Shown here: positions 7,637-16,114 of the stretch, piece after piece
How the letters are laid out: each line of letters begins with the position of its first letter
Position numbering within the stretch: the first letter of the stretch is position 1
DNA from: Shewanella halotolerans
GTDB lineage: Bacteria > Pseudomonadota > Gammaproteobacteria > Enterobacterales > Shewanellaceae
Length of the DNA: 64,000 bases
Direction: 5' to 3'
NCBI RefSeq assembly: GCF_019457535.1
Contig: NZ_CP080417.1
Location: forward strand, 1,674,001-1,738,000
Notes under the pieces: model-generated
Told to the model about the DNA's origin: nothing
What the model saw: only the letters and a program-made list of their open reading frames with translations
Databases searched by the model: none
Made by a program: the position numbers and the translations under genes

Positions 7637-8884
7637 ATGCAAAAGGTTAATACACTTGCAGCCGCACTATTGCTTGCCATTGGGGGAAGCCTAGTCGTCG
7701 CACCAGCGGCAAGCGCTGCCGAAAAATGCCCCATTGAGAAGCGCCAGTCTAAGGCCGTAGGCCAAAGCTCGGCAAAGAAAGTCCAAAAGTCTTTCGAAGC
7801 TTATCAAGAAGGCAATATCGACGAAGCGATTGCCGTATTGCTTGAAGCCAGCCCACGCGATGCTTTTGATAAGGCCTATATTGCCCGTATGTTGGGTAAC
7901 TTTTATGCCGAAAAAAATCAGATGGGTACGGCGATCAAGTATCTGAAGCAAGCCGTTGACGCTGACATTCTTGGCGGTACAGACCATGGTGCAACCCTAC
8001 GTCTATATGCCGACCTGTTGATTCAGGAAAAGAAGTTTAAAGAGTCTATCCCTTACTACTACGAGTGGATGAAGTTTACCTGTAAAGAAGATCCACAAGT
8101 GTATCGTCGTATAGGTATCGCTTATTCTGAACTCAAAGAGTGGGATAAGGTGCTCGGCGTTGTCGATAAAGGTCTAGCTATCAGTACTAAGCCAGATAAA
8201 GGCTTGTACCAGATGAAGCTGACGGCTTACTTCAACAAGAAAGATTATAAAAATGCGATTAAAGTCCTAGAGACTATGGTGCCGCTTTTCCAACAAGATG
8301 GCCGTCTATGGGTACAGTTAGCGCAGTTTTATTTGATGACTGAAAGCTATGATAAGTCATTAGCAACCTACGACTTAGCTTATAAGAATGGATTTTTAGA
8401 GACTGCGGGTAACATCACGCGTCTGTCTCAGCTGCTGGCGCAAAATGGTTCACCATACCGCGCGGCGAAAATCTATGAAAAGCATATGAAGAGTGGCCTG
8501 ATTAAGGAAGATGAGAAAACCTTATCTATCCTAGGTGGCTTCTATCACAATGCTAAAGAGCTAAAGGAAGCGGCTGATTATTATGGTAAGGCTGCTGCCA
8601 TCAATAACGATGGTAAACTTTACCTTAAACAAGCCCGTCTTCTGACCCTGCAAGAGAAACACAAAGAGGCGATCCCTGTGCTGAAAAAAGCATTGGCTGC
8701 CGGCGGTGTGAGTGCAGGTGAAGTCGAGTTTGAGCTAACCTTGGCTTATCTAGGTACCAAGCAGATTAAAGCGGCATACAATGCCTGCTTGAAGGCTGCT
8801 AAGGATGAGAAGACTAAGCGTTCAGCGACAAGTTATCTCGCCTATATCAAGGAAAAGGCACGTATCTATAACGTTGCACTTTAA
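7637..8884 (+). CDS. Periplasmic TPR-repeat protein of the TonB2 operon
   Basis: 415 residues with signal peptide (MQKVNTLAAALLLAIGGSLV, cleaved after ASA) and about ten helical TPR-like repeats, for example FEAYQEGNIDEAIAVLLEAS, MGTAIKYLKQAVDADI, WDKVLGVVDKGLAI, HKEAIPVLKKALAAGG. Similar TPR proteins close TonB2 operons in Shewanella and Vibrio. It probably serves as a periplasmic scaffold for TonB2 or receptors; the partner is not known. It starts 2 bp after tonB and a strong terminator ends the operon. Confidence 0.85.
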   Translation: MQKVNTLAAALLLAIGGSLVVAPAASAAEKCPIEKRQSKAVGQSSAKKVQKSFEAYQEGNIDEAIAVLLEASPRDAFDKAYIARMLGNFYAEKNQMGTAIKYLKQAVDADILGGTDHGATLRLYADLLIQEKKFKESIPYYYEWMKFTCKEDPQVYRRIGIAYSELKEWDKVLGVVDKGLAISTKPDKGLYQMKLTAYFNKKDYKNAIKVLETMVPLFQQDGRLWVQLAQFYLMTESYDKSLATYDLAYKNGFLETAGNITRLSQLLAQNGSPYRAAKIYEKHMKSGLIKEDEKTLSILGGFYHNAKELKEAADYYGKAAAINNDGKLYLKQARLLTLQEKHKEAIPVLKKALAAGGVSAGEVEFELTLAYLGTKQIKAAYNACLKAAKDEKTKRSATSYLAYIKEKARIYNVAL

Positions 8885-8895
8885 GCCTTAAAATA

Positions 8896-8920
8896 AAAAG
8901 CCCCGCAAGGGGCTTTTTTT
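8896..8920 (+). terminator. Rho-independent terminator of the TonB2 operon
   Basis: AAAAAGCCCC-gcaa-GGGGCTTTTTTT: compact GC stem, 4-nt loop and T run 12 nt after the stop codon. The A-rich left flank lets it also act on the opposite strand, where a minus gene ends at 8944. Confidence 0.92.
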
Positions 8921-8943
8921 ATGCCTGTAGACAGGTAAACCCG

Positions 8944-9453
8944 TTAGTTCAGGCAATGCATCGCAGTATGATGTTCCTTCTGTCCCTCTAGGGTGTGGGT
9001 TAATGAGCGGACATCTTCAAACAGGTTTTCGATGTTGAGATCGCTCTCGGGTTGGCAGAGACAACCGGCCAGCTCATAGTCGATGCGATTGCTGTGTTTG
9101 CGTTGATAATCCTGGTTAAAATCCTTTATTTTCTGTTCTATGCGGGCGATAACGATTTCGGTTCCTTCTCTATCTATGTTAAACAGCCCCAAGGCAAAGT
9201 TATCCTGATTCAGTCTGGCGACCATATCTGTCGTCCTAAGTATCGCTTCTTGAACCTGTTTCATGAATAATTCCAGTAAATGAGGTTGCTTTACTGTTTC
9301 ATGAATGTGTGGGCAAAGATACAATAAGGCCAGCGTCTGGCGTTCGCGCATGTGGCGGTGCCACTCACGGTTAAATACCTCCATAAAATAGGTTTGGTTG
9401 TAGACGCCAGTTTCGGGATCTCTGAATCCAGAATTACTAAATGAGTAAATCAT
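8944..9453 (-). CDS. Degenerate GGDEF-domain protein, predicted catalytically inactive
   Basis: 169 residues from the ATG giving MIYSFSNSG, which has GAGGAG at ideal spacing; a GTG 7 codons upstream lacks one. The fold signature of GGDEF domains is clear: DPETGVYNQTYFMEVFNREW at the front, then LALLYL. The active-site loop, normally R[GS]GGDEF in ...VARxGGDEFA..., reads VARLNQDNFALGLF. Both glycines and the key acidic residue are lost, so diguanylate cyclase activity is not expected. It has no sensor or membrane domain. It may bind a nucleotide or a partner protein, or be a relic. Confidence 0.75.
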   Translation of the reverse strand: MIYSFSNSGFRDPETGVYNQTYFMEVFNREWHRHMRERQTLALLYLCPHIHETVKQPHLLELFMKQVQEAILRTTDMVARLNQDNFALGLFNIDREGTEIVIARIEQKIKDFNQDYQRKHSNRIDYELAGCLCQPESDLNIENLFEDVRSLTHTLEGQKEHHTAMHCLN

Positions 9454-9532
9454 TAGCTCGCTCCTCAGATACACCTAAGGTAATTATAGAAAACAACACT
9501 CACTTGCACAGAATATGAAGGATATAACTCGA

Positions 9533-11374
9533 ATGAACAAAACGCTTCTCGCATTGACGATATCAGCTTTGGTGGCCATAGTGGGCTGCTCAGACAAGGA
9601 AACCAGTGCAAGCCAGGCCAAGAGCAATGCCCCAGCGCCAGAACAGACTATTGCGCCTCAGGTACAAAGCGCAGAGCAGGAATACCTTGCCTTAGTGGAT
9701 CGTTATTTCAACGACATGCTCAAGCTAGAGCCAATGTACGCGACATTTGTCGGCGTCAATGACTACAACGACCAGTTTGGCGGCGATCTGACCGAGGAGT
9801 ATCTCAAGGCGCGTCACGAGCTTAACAGTCGCTACCTGAAGGCGGTTAAGGCGATCGATCGCAGTGACTTACCCGAGCCGCTGCAGCTGAGCTACGACAT
9901 GTTTACCTATGACAGAAACATGGCGCTGGTGTCCGAGACCTTCCCATCCTATTTCATGCCGATGAACCAGTTCTACAGCACAGTCATTACCATGGTGCAG
10001 CTGGGCAGCGGTGAGAGTGCTCAGCCATTTAACACGGTTAAAGACTATGAAAACTGGCTATCGCGTCTATCGGGCTTCATCAACTGGACTAAGTTGGCCC
10101 AGGCACGCATGGACGAGGGGATTGCCAGCAAGGCCGTGCTACCAAGAGTCTTGGTCGAGCGCATCATTCCGCAGTTGGATGCCCAGTTAGTCGAGCAGCC
10201 GAGCGACAGCCTCTTCTATGCGCCTATCACTAATCTGCCCGAGAGCTTTAGTGAAGAGGAAAAGCAGAAGCTGACTCAGCAATATGACACTCTGATCGGC
10301 AAAGAGCTGATCCCAGCACTAGCGTCCCTCAAGCAATATTTCCAGGAAACCTATCTGCCTGTGGCTAGAGCCAGCGATGGTTGGTGGGGGCTGCCTAACG
10401 GTAAACTCTGGTACCAGCACCTAGCCAATGCCCACACCACGACCACCATGCCGGTCGATGAGATCCATCAGATTGGCCTTAATGAGGTGGCGCGTATTCT
10501 CAGTGAGATGGATAAGGTGAGAGAGCAGGTGGGCTTCAAGGGCGATCTCAAGGCCTTCTTTGCTTCACTGTCTTCTGAGCCGCAATACTTCTTTAGCGAG
10601 CGTCAGGGGCTGATCGATGGCTACATGGTACTGAAGGACAAGATCAACGCCGTATTGCCTAACTACTTCAATGTCATGCCTAAGGCCGACTATGTGGTCA
10701 AGCCGGTTGAGAGCTTCCGCGAGCAGTCAGCGGCCGGTGCATCTTACGAGGCACCAGCGGTCGATGGTTCACGTCCTGGCGTCTTCTACATCAACACCTA
10801 CAACCTGAAGGCGCAGCCTAAGTGGGGGATGACGACGCTGTCACTGCACGAAGCGGCACCTGGGCATCACTTCCAGATCGCCATCAAGCAGGAGTTGACC
10901 GGTGTGCCCGAGTTCCAACGCTTTAGCGGCTATACCGCCTTCGAAGAGGGCTGGGCATTGTACGCCGAGTATCTCGGCATCGAGATGGGCCTGTTTGAAG
11001 ACCCTTACCAGTATTTCGGTAAGCTATCCGATGAGATGCTGCGCGCCATGCGTCTGGTGGTCGACACTGGCCTGCACGCCAAGGGTTGGAGCCGCGAGCA
11101 GGCGATTCAGTATATGAAGGATAACTCGCCGATGGCCGAAACCGACATCATCGCCGAGGTCGAGCGCTACATGGCGATCCCTGGTCAAGCCCTCTCATAC
11201 AAGGTGGGACAGCTGAAAATCTTGGCCCTGCGCGCCGAGGCGGAAAAGGCTTTGGGTGACAAGTTCGATCTTAAAGGGTTCCACGATCAGATCTTAACCT
11301 CAGGCTCGCTGCCGATGGCGGTAATGGAGCAAAAAATCCACCGCTGGATAAAAGCTCAGGGCGCTAAGGCATAA
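9533..11374 (+). CDS. DUF885 family zinc-peptidase-like lipoprotein
   Basis: 613 residues. The N terminus MNKTLLALTISALVAIVGCSDK has a lipobox (IVGC), so the protein is lipid-anchored and periplasm-facing, followed by a low-complexity linker. The C-terminal half carries HEAAPGHHFQ at residues 439-448 and AFEEGWALYAEYLG about 30 residues later, the HExxxGHH / EGWA pair of DUF885 proteins, taken as a metal-binding peptidase centre. Likely a periplasmic peptidase. An upstream ATG at 9515 would spoil the lipoprotein signal; AAGGA at 9516-9520 serves 9533. The gene is monocistronic and followed by a terminator. Confidence 0.85.
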   Translation: MNKTLLALTISALVAIVGCSDKETSASQAKSNAPAPEQTIAPQVQSAEQEYLALVDRYFNDMLKLEPMYATFVGVNDYNDQFGGDLTEEYLKARHELNSRYLKAVKAIDRSDLPEPLQLSYDMFTYDRNMALVSETFPSYFMPMNQFYSTVITMVQLGSGESAQPFNTVKDYENWLSRLSGFINWTKLAQARMDEGIASKAVLPRVLVERIIPQLDAQLVEQPSDSLFYAPITNLPESFSEEEKQKLTQQYDTLIGKELIPALASLKQYFQETYLPVARASDGWWGLPNGKLWYQHLANAHTTTTMPVDEIHQIGLNEVARILSEMDKVREQVGFKGDLKAFFASLSSEPQYFFSERQGLIDGYMVLKDKINAVLPNYFNVMPKADYVVKPVESFREQSAAGASYEAPAVDGSRPGVFYINTYNLKAQPKWGMTTLSLHEAAPGHHFQIAIKQELTGVPEFQRFSGYTAFEEGWALYAEYLGIEMGLFEDPYQYFGKLSDEMLRAMRLVVDTGLHAKGWSREQAIQYMKDNSPMAETDIIAEVERYMAIPGQALSYKVGQLKILALRAEAEKALGDKFDLKGFHDQILTSGSLPMAVMEQKIHRWIKAQGAKA

Positions 11375-11395
11375 TCTGAGGGTTACACCTTTTTA

Positions 11396-11433
11396 AACCC
11401 AGCAAATGTTTTATACTTGCTGGGTTTTATTTT
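11396..11433 (+). terminator. Rho-independent terminator after the DUF885 gene
   Basis: AACCCAGCAA-(11 nt)-TTGCTGGGTT, 10-bp perfect arms, then TTATTTTATT. It lies between the DUF885 stop and the ribosome site of the parvulin gene. Confidence 0.8.
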
Positions 11434-11465
11434 ATTCATTTTTAGGGAAATCAAAGGAGTGCCAC

Positions 11466-11744
11466 ATGGTACAAGCAACAGCACGTCATCTATTGGTTAG
11501 CAGCGAAGAAGAGTGCGCACAGATCAAGCAGCAGATCTTAGCTGGCGCAGATTTCGGCGAGATGGCCAAAGCTCATTCCTCTTGTCCGTCAGGGGCGCAG
11601 GGCGGCGACCTGGGGTCATTCGGTCCAGGCATGATGGTACGTGAGTTCGACGAGGTGGTCTTCAGTGCGCCGCTAAACGAAGTGCAAGGCCCAGTTAAGA
11701 CCCAGTTCGGCTACCACCTGCTCGAAGTGACCAGCCGCGGTTAA
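11466..11744 (+). CDS. ppiC: Parvulin-type peptidyl-prolyl cis-trans isomerase
   Basis: 92 residues, a single parvulin domain with no signal peptide: ARHLLV at the start, DFGEMAKAHSSCPSG, GGDLGSFGPGMMVREFDEVVF and the end QFGYHLLEV. These are the conserved blocks of the PpiC family, and the length matches E. coli PpiC. It catalyses cis/trans isomerisation of X-Pro bonds in the cytoplasm. AAAGGAG at 11454-11460 fixes the start. Confidence 0.93.
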   Translation: MVQATARHLLVSSEEECAQIKQQILAGADFGEMAKAHSSCPSGAQGGDLGSFGPGMMVREFDEVVFSAPLNEVQGPVKTQFGYHLLEVTSRG

Positions 11745-11748
11745 TCTC

Positions 11749-12297
11749 TTGATCGTCGAGTTATATACAGACAACTTAAAAATCCGCTCGCTCATACCTG
11801 AGGACTGGCCACACTTCTTGTCGGTCCATCAGGATGAGCGGCAAAGTCGCTATGTCAGGGCGCCTCAAACCGAACCTGTCTTACGGGAGAAGTTTGAGCA
11901 GCGTCTCGCGCCTTGGGATTACGAGTCTGGCGCCTGGCTGACCCTGGTTATCGAAACCATTGAGGATGGTGAGTTTATCGGCTTTACCGGCTTTTACGGC
12001 GTCGATACCAGTCTGGGTCAGATCGAGGTGGGCTATATGCTAAGCAATAGTGGCCAGGGGCGCGGTTATGCCACCGAGAGCCTCAGGGCGGTGATCGATT
12101 GGGCCTGTCTGCAGTTTAATGCCCATAAATTTATCGCGCTTTGTACTGACCAGAATCTGGCCTCGGCCCGGGTGCTTGAGAAGTGTGGCTTCGTCCTTGA
12201 GGGCACCTTAAGGCATAACTTCAGGCTAAATGATGCCTGGGTGGACGATCGCTATTATGGATTGCTCGCCTCGGAGCGCAGTGATAGCCCGCAATAG
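11749..12297 (+). CDS. GNAT N-acetyltransferase, RimJ/RimL type
   Basis: 182 residues beginning at a TTG 4 bp after the ppiC stop (MIVELYTDNLKIRSLIPEDW). The acetyl-CoA site is visible as GYMLSNSGQGRGYATES, followed by VIDWACLQFNAHKF, NLASARVLEKCGFVLEGTLR and the terminal DDRYYGLL, all typical of the RimJ/RimL ribosomal-protein acetyltransferase branch. The substrate is not known. It is probably cotranscribed with ppiC; no ATG start is available nearby. Confidence 0.85.
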   Translation: MIVELYTDNLKIRSLIPEDWPHFLSVHQDERQSRYVRAPQTEPVLREKFEQRLAPWDYESGAWLTLVIETIEDGEFIGFTGFYGVDTSLGQIEVGYMLSNSGQGRGYATESLRAVIDWACLQFNAHKFIALCTDQNLASARVLEKCGFVLEGTLRHNFRLNDAWVDDRYYGLLASERSDSPQ

Positions 12298-12345
12298 GCC
12301 AGAGTGATATACTCCCGCCGACTCAGTTAAATAAAGGTAGTTAGC

Positions 12346-12576
12346 GTGACCACAGAAGCCCAAACCTTAACCCTGTTACCGGGTGAAGAGTTTATCGAAC
12401 TCTATAAAGTATTGAAGGTGCAATCCATGACCTCAGCTGGCGGCGAAGCCAAGATGGTGATCAGCGAAGGCCTGGTGACCGTCGACGGTGAAGTCGAGAC
12501 CCGTAAACGTAAGAAGGTGATTGCCGGACAGGTGGTCAGCTACAACGGCGAAAGCGTGACAATCGTCGCTGAGTGA
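12346..12576 (+). CDS. YbcJ-like S4-domain RNA-binding protein
   Basis: 76 residues, GTG start with AAAGG upstream. The S4 core reads IELYKVLKVQSMTSAGGEAK, ISEGLVTVDGEVETRKRKK, VVSYNGESVTIV, matching the small YbcJ/YaaA S4 family throughout its length. Such proteins bind structured RNA; the target is not established. It is followed 33 bp later by the RraB-like gene on the same strand. Confidence 0.88.
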   Translation: MTTEAQTLTLLPGEEFIELYKVLKVQSMTSAGGEAKMVISEGLVTVDGEVETRKRKKVIAGQVVSYNGESVTIVAE

Positions 12577-12609
12577 TTCATCGCCAAGAGATCCAGAAGG
12601 AGTCAAACT

Positions 12610-12996
12610 ATGCAGTTCCCAGATGATGATAATGGCAAGATGTTAGCCGCCATGGCCGAGGCCGGTATCGATTTAACCAAGGCCTTGGATGTGGATTTTT
12701 TCCTGATCTTTGAAGATCAGCGCGACGCCGAATCTGCGGTGGAAGAACTTTCCCAATCAGAGCTCGAAGGTGAGTTGGAGTTACACCTCAACGACGAGCT
12801 CGGCAAGTGGGAATTGATTGTCTGCATCAACATGGTGCCGGAATATCAGGCCATCGTCGATCAGGAGGTTGAGCTCAACGAGTTTGCCGCCGAGTTCGGT
12901 GGGGCGACTGACGGCTGGGGCGTGATGCAGCATCAGGAAGGTGACGATGAGTTTGCCGACCATGACCATGAATGCGATGACGACTGTCATCATTAA
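12610..12996 (+). CDS. RraB-family protein with metal-binding-like tail
   Basis: 128 residues starting MQFPDDDNGKMLAAMAEAGI, with LDVDFFLIFEDQRDAESAVEEL, the RraB/DUF1260 pattern (FPDDxNGxxLxxxxxxGxDL). RraB inhibits RNase E; whether this divergent member does so is unproven. The last residues DDEFADHDHECDDDCHH form an Asp/His/Cys tail able to bind a metal ion. A strong site AGAAGGAG precedes the ATG. A second RraB elsewhere in the genome is possible. Confidence 0.75.
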   Translation: MQFPDDDNGKMLAAMAEAGIDLTKALDVDFFLIFEDQRDAESAVEELSQSELEGELELHLNDELGKWELIVCINMVPEYQAIVDQEVELNEFAAEFGGATDGWGVMQHQEGDDEFADHDHECDDDCHH

Positions 12997-13028
12997 TCGC
13001 GACTAATTTTAAAAGCGACTAATTTATT

Positions 13029-13056
13029 AAGCCACTATTTATAGTGGCTTTTTTTT
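13029..13056 (+). terminator. Rho-independent terminator after the RraB-like gene
   Basis: AAGCCACTAT-tt-ATAGTGGCTT with 10-bp perfect arms, followed by TTTTTT. Confidence 0.92.
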
Positions 13057-13105
13057 GCTGTAACGTAAGCTACAGGATAAGCAAGCCTAGTATTAGGGAG
13101 AGCAG

Positions 13106-15076
13106 ATGGCGAAGCAGATCAGTTTTGGGACCCCGGTCAACGACGCCGAGCGCTGGGCATTTGCCATGCTGGCTGACGAGTTGCCTGATAACTACATCTT
13201 GCTGACCAATGTGGAGATCCCCACCAAGTCGGGACAGGCGATGGAGGTCGACGCACTGGTGATCGGCGAGTGGGGCGTCTATGTGGTCGATGTGAAGGGC
13301 TATATCGGCCGCCTGGACGCCGGTCTGCATGCCTGGTCACTCGATGGCCGTCAGGTAGATAACAGCCTGGCCAAGGCCAACTATGTGGCCCGTGTGCTGG
13401 CGGGCAACGTCAAACACAAGATTCCCGTGGGCGTCTATGCCCCCTGGTGCCAGGGGATGGTGTTCGTCACCGGGCGAAAAGGCGAGGAGATTGAGCTTGA
13501 GAAACAGCAGGGCTCCCTGAGTATCTATACCCCGAGTCAGATCGTTGCCGCGCTGACTAAGGAGTGGGGCCTGACGGCGCCGCATAAGCATCAGGTGACC
13601 GACAAGCAGAAACAGATGGTGCTTGAGACCATAGGCCAGGTGGCCCTGGTTGAGCAGCGCAACAATAAGATCCAGGATTTCGTTAAGCTCAAGTGTCTCT
13701 TCATCCAGAGCGGCCTTGAGGTGTGGCAGGCGGAGTACAGCCCCGGCGGTTGGACGGCGCCCTGGCTGCTCAAGGTATTAGTGCCGACTCAGTTTGAGAA
13801 CAGCGATGAGTCGCTGCAATATGAGCTGCGTCTGCGCGATGAGTTTAAGCGGCTGCAGACTTTGGCTGGTTGTAGCGGTGTGCCGCAATGCGCACCTCTT
13901 ATTCAAGATGGCGAGCAGTTGGTGTTGCCCATTCGGATGCCACGGGGCGTGCCACTGGATGTGCTCGAACATGAGCTGTTAACCACCTATCAGCTACTGG
14001 AGATCCTGCGCCGCGCCGTCTCTGGCCTGCAGCAGATCCATCGCCGAGGAGTCACGGTTGGCGGCTGGCAGAGTAACTGTCTGTTCGTCTCGGATCTCGG
14101 CGATGTCGAGTTTATCGATATCAAGGACAACCTCAATGCCAGCCAAGATATCGCCGCCTTCGCCGCCAGTTTTCTTTCATTGGCGGAGCAGACTCGTCAA
14201 CCGAGGATCTATCAATGGTTTCGCCAGGCCGCCAGTGGAGGTACCACAGATCTGGACATGATCCGCTGTGATATCGCGGCATTGATCGACAACGGCGTCT
14301 GCGACACCCTGCCGGAGAGGATCGAGATCGCCAGCGGCGCCATTATCGATCATCACTATCAGCTGGAGCAGTTCATCGCCGCCACAGAGCACAGCCAGTT
14401 CTGGCGCGCGCGCCATCTTCAGGGCAATTATCCCTGCGGCGTCTCCATCTATGCCAAGGTGGAGACCGACTGGCTGATGCTCAGCAGCCTCTATCGCAGC
14501 CTGTCGAAACTCTATCACCCCCATGTGGAGCAGGTGCTGAATTTCGGTCAACTGCCCCAGAGCGATGAACTGTTTATCAGCCGCGCCTGGGAGCGCGGCG
14601 TGTCGCTGGATGAGCTAAGGGATATTCAACTTGGGCAACCGGCAACCTGGTTTACTCAGTTATTGTCGGCGCTGCAGTATCTGCATCAGATGGATATCTA
14701 TCACGGGGCCATCTGTCCGAAAAACATCATCTGCAGCGACGATAAGGCCGTACTGGTGAACTTCGGCATAGGGCTGGATATCGCCACCAGTCATTATGCT
14801 CGCCGTTACGCCGACCCTCAGCTGTGGGCCGCCGAAGGGGAGGCGGAGAAGGACCTCTACGGTCTGGTGGCAAGCTTTATCGCCACCCTGACGCCGGTCA
14901 AACTCCAGGGAGATGGTGGTCAGGCCGGGATCATCAAGGCGCTGCATGCCTTCGACCGGGAGTGGTTTGGCGAGAAGACCTTCGATACCTGCCTCAAGGT
15001 GCTCAACTTCGAGTTCGATGTGGGCCAGGGCGTTAACTATCTCGAGGCCTTCGACGCGAGCGATCTGCTCGAGTAA
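13106..15076 (+). CDS. NERD nuclease-like domain fused to two degenerate protein-kinase domains
   Basis: 656 residues. Residues 8-110 form a NERD domain: E14, E47-V-D49 and D62-V-K64 (AMEVDALVIG, VYVVDVKGY) keep the E/ExD/(D/E)xK pattern of restriction-like nucleases. Residues about 190-390 and 410-650 look like two kinase lobes. In the second, the HRDLKPxN loop reads HGAICPKN (533-540), losing the catalytic Asp and Lys, and DFG reads NFG (552-554). In the first, the loop reads TVGGWQSN and DFG reads DIK. Both are therefore predicted pseudokinases. NERD-kinase fusions are known (PglW of phage-defence systems), but there no such degeneration is the rule, and no other defence gene is nearby. 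It stands alone after a terminator. Confidence 0.75.
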   Translation: MAKQISFGTPVNDAERWAFAMLADELPDNYILLTNVEIPTKSGQAMEVDALVIGEWGVYVVDVKGYIGRLDAGLHAWSLDGRQVDNSLAKANYVARVLAGNVKHKIPVGVYAPWCQGMVFVTGRKGEEIELEKQQGSLSIYTPSQIVAALTKEWGLTAPHKHQVTDKQKQMVLETIGQVALVEQRNNKIQDFVKLKCLFIQSGLEVWQAEYSPGGWTAPWLLKVLVPTQFENSDESLQYELRLRDEFKRLQTLAGCSGVPQCAPLIQDGEQLVLPIRMPRGVPLDVLEHELLTTYQLLEILRRAVSGLQQIHRRGVTVGGWQSNCLFVSDLGDVEFIDIKDNLNASQDIAAFAASFLSLAEQTRQPRIYQWFRQAASGGTTDLDMIRCDIAALIDNGVCDTLPERIEIASGAIIDHHYQLEQFIAATEHSQFWRARHLQGNYPCGVSIYAKVETDWLMLSSLYRSLSKLYHPHVEQVLNFGQLPQSDELFISRAWERGVSLDELRDIQLGQPATWFTQLLSALQYLHQMDIYHGAICPKNIICSDDKAVLVNFGIGLDIATSHYARRYADPQLWAAEGEAEKDLYGLVASFIATLTPVKLQGDGGQAGIIKALHAFDREWFGEKTFDTCLKVLNFEFDVGQGVNYLEAFDASDLLE

Positions 15077-15079
15077 GTT

Positions 15080-16003
15080 CTAGCTTAGATCGTCGCTTTG
15101 GTGGCGGTATGGGGCAAAGATCTCCAGCAGCCAGTCGATAAAGGCCTGGACCTTGAGTGGTCGCTCACTTTGCTTTGACGGCGGTAGATTAGGCGTCAAC
15201 ACATAGTAGGCGTAGGGGCTGGTAAATTGGGTCGCTAAGGGGATCACCAGGCTGCCCTCTGCCAGCTCCTTTTCGATGAAGAAGCGGGGGATCAACGCCA
15301 GTCCCATGCCACTGACCGCCGCCTGACTTAGCATGTAAAAGTGCTCCATCCCCAACATCTTGTCTGTGGTCAGCTTAAGTCCCACCTTCTCGGCCCACAG
15401 TGGCCAGAGCTCGGGGCGGGTGGTGTGCTTCAGTAGCGTCTGGCGGTTGATAGCTTGAAGGCTGTCTATCTGCTCGGCAAGCTGCGGCGCGCAGACCAGG
15501 CAGAGATCTTCATCCATTAGCTTAAGCACATGGCAATGGGTCGGGCGCACCGTGGCGCTACGAATGGCCACATCATACTTATCCCGTTTGAAATCCACCT
15601 GAAAGTCGCCGATGGAGAGATCCACATAGAGGTGGGGATGGCGGGCCTTAAATTCCTCTAGTCTCGGGATCAACCAGTTGATGGTGAGGCTGGGCAGGAC
15701 GTTGATCGACAGTGCCTGCGCGATACCCGGTTGTGACCTTAGCTCCTCTGTGGCCTGGCTGATGCTTTGCAGTGCACTGCTGATATGGCGCAGGTAACGC
15801 TCGCCCTCAGGCGTGAGACTGAGCTGTCTATGCTGGCGGGTGAACAGGCTGACATCTAAGTAAGACTCTAGTGTTTTTATCTGCTTACTGATGGCGCCAT
15901 GGGTGACAAAGAGTTCGTTCCCGGCGCGGGTAAAGCTTAGGTGCCTTGCCGCCGACTCGAAGGCGCGCAGGGCATTGAGGGGCGGGAGTGTCAGTTGATT
16001 CAT
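15080..16003 (-). CDS. LysR-family regulator, GcvA-like
   Basis: 307 residues. The N-terminal winged helix (LPPLNALRAFESAARHLSFTRAGNELFVTHGAISKQIKTLE) resembles GcvA/AmpR-type LysR proteins, followed by a substrate-binding domain (LSINVLPSLTINWLIPRLEEF ...). It is divergent from the TSUP permease gene 111 bp away, the usual sign that it controls that neighbour. Only 3 bp separate its stop from that of the convergent NERD gene. Confidence 0.9.
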   Translation of the reverse strand: MNQLTLPPLNALRAFESAARHLSFTRAGNELFVTHGAISKQIKTLESYLDVSLFTRQHRQLSLTPEGERYLRHISSALQSISQATEELRSQPGIAQALSINVLPSLTINWLIPRLEEFKARHPHLYVDLSIGDFQVDFKRDKYDVAIRSATVRPTHCHVLKLMDEDLCLVCAPQLAEQIDSLQAINRQTLLKHTTRPELWPLWAEKVGLKLTTDKMLGMEHFYMLSQAAVSGMGLALIPRFFIEKELAEGSLVIPLATQFTSPYAYYVLTPNLPPSKQSERPLKVQAFIDWLLEIFAPYRHQSDDLS

Positions 16004-16114
16004 CTTCTAATTGTGAGATTATTTCACGCTATGGCGAGGATAACTCCTTTGCTAAATGGATGCAAAGCGCGTTTAATAGCGGCCAATTGTGAATAAACCT
16101 TTTATAGAGTCGCT
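16004..16114. promoter_or_regulatory. Divergent LysR/TSUP promoter region
   Basis: 111 bp between two divergent starts. TGTGAGATTATTTCAC at 16012-16027 is a gapped dyad overlapping the region just before the LysR gene, and T-N11-A type half-sites are present. CTTTTATAGAG near 16098-16108 may hold a -10 for the permease. The placement fits autoregulation plus activation by the LysR protein, which is inference. Confidence 0.4.

Noticed and set aside
13106..15076. NERD-kinase gene as part of a BREX/Pgl-type defence island
   Set aside because: No methyltransferase, phosphatase or other defence gene is near; neighbours are RraB-like and LysR genes.
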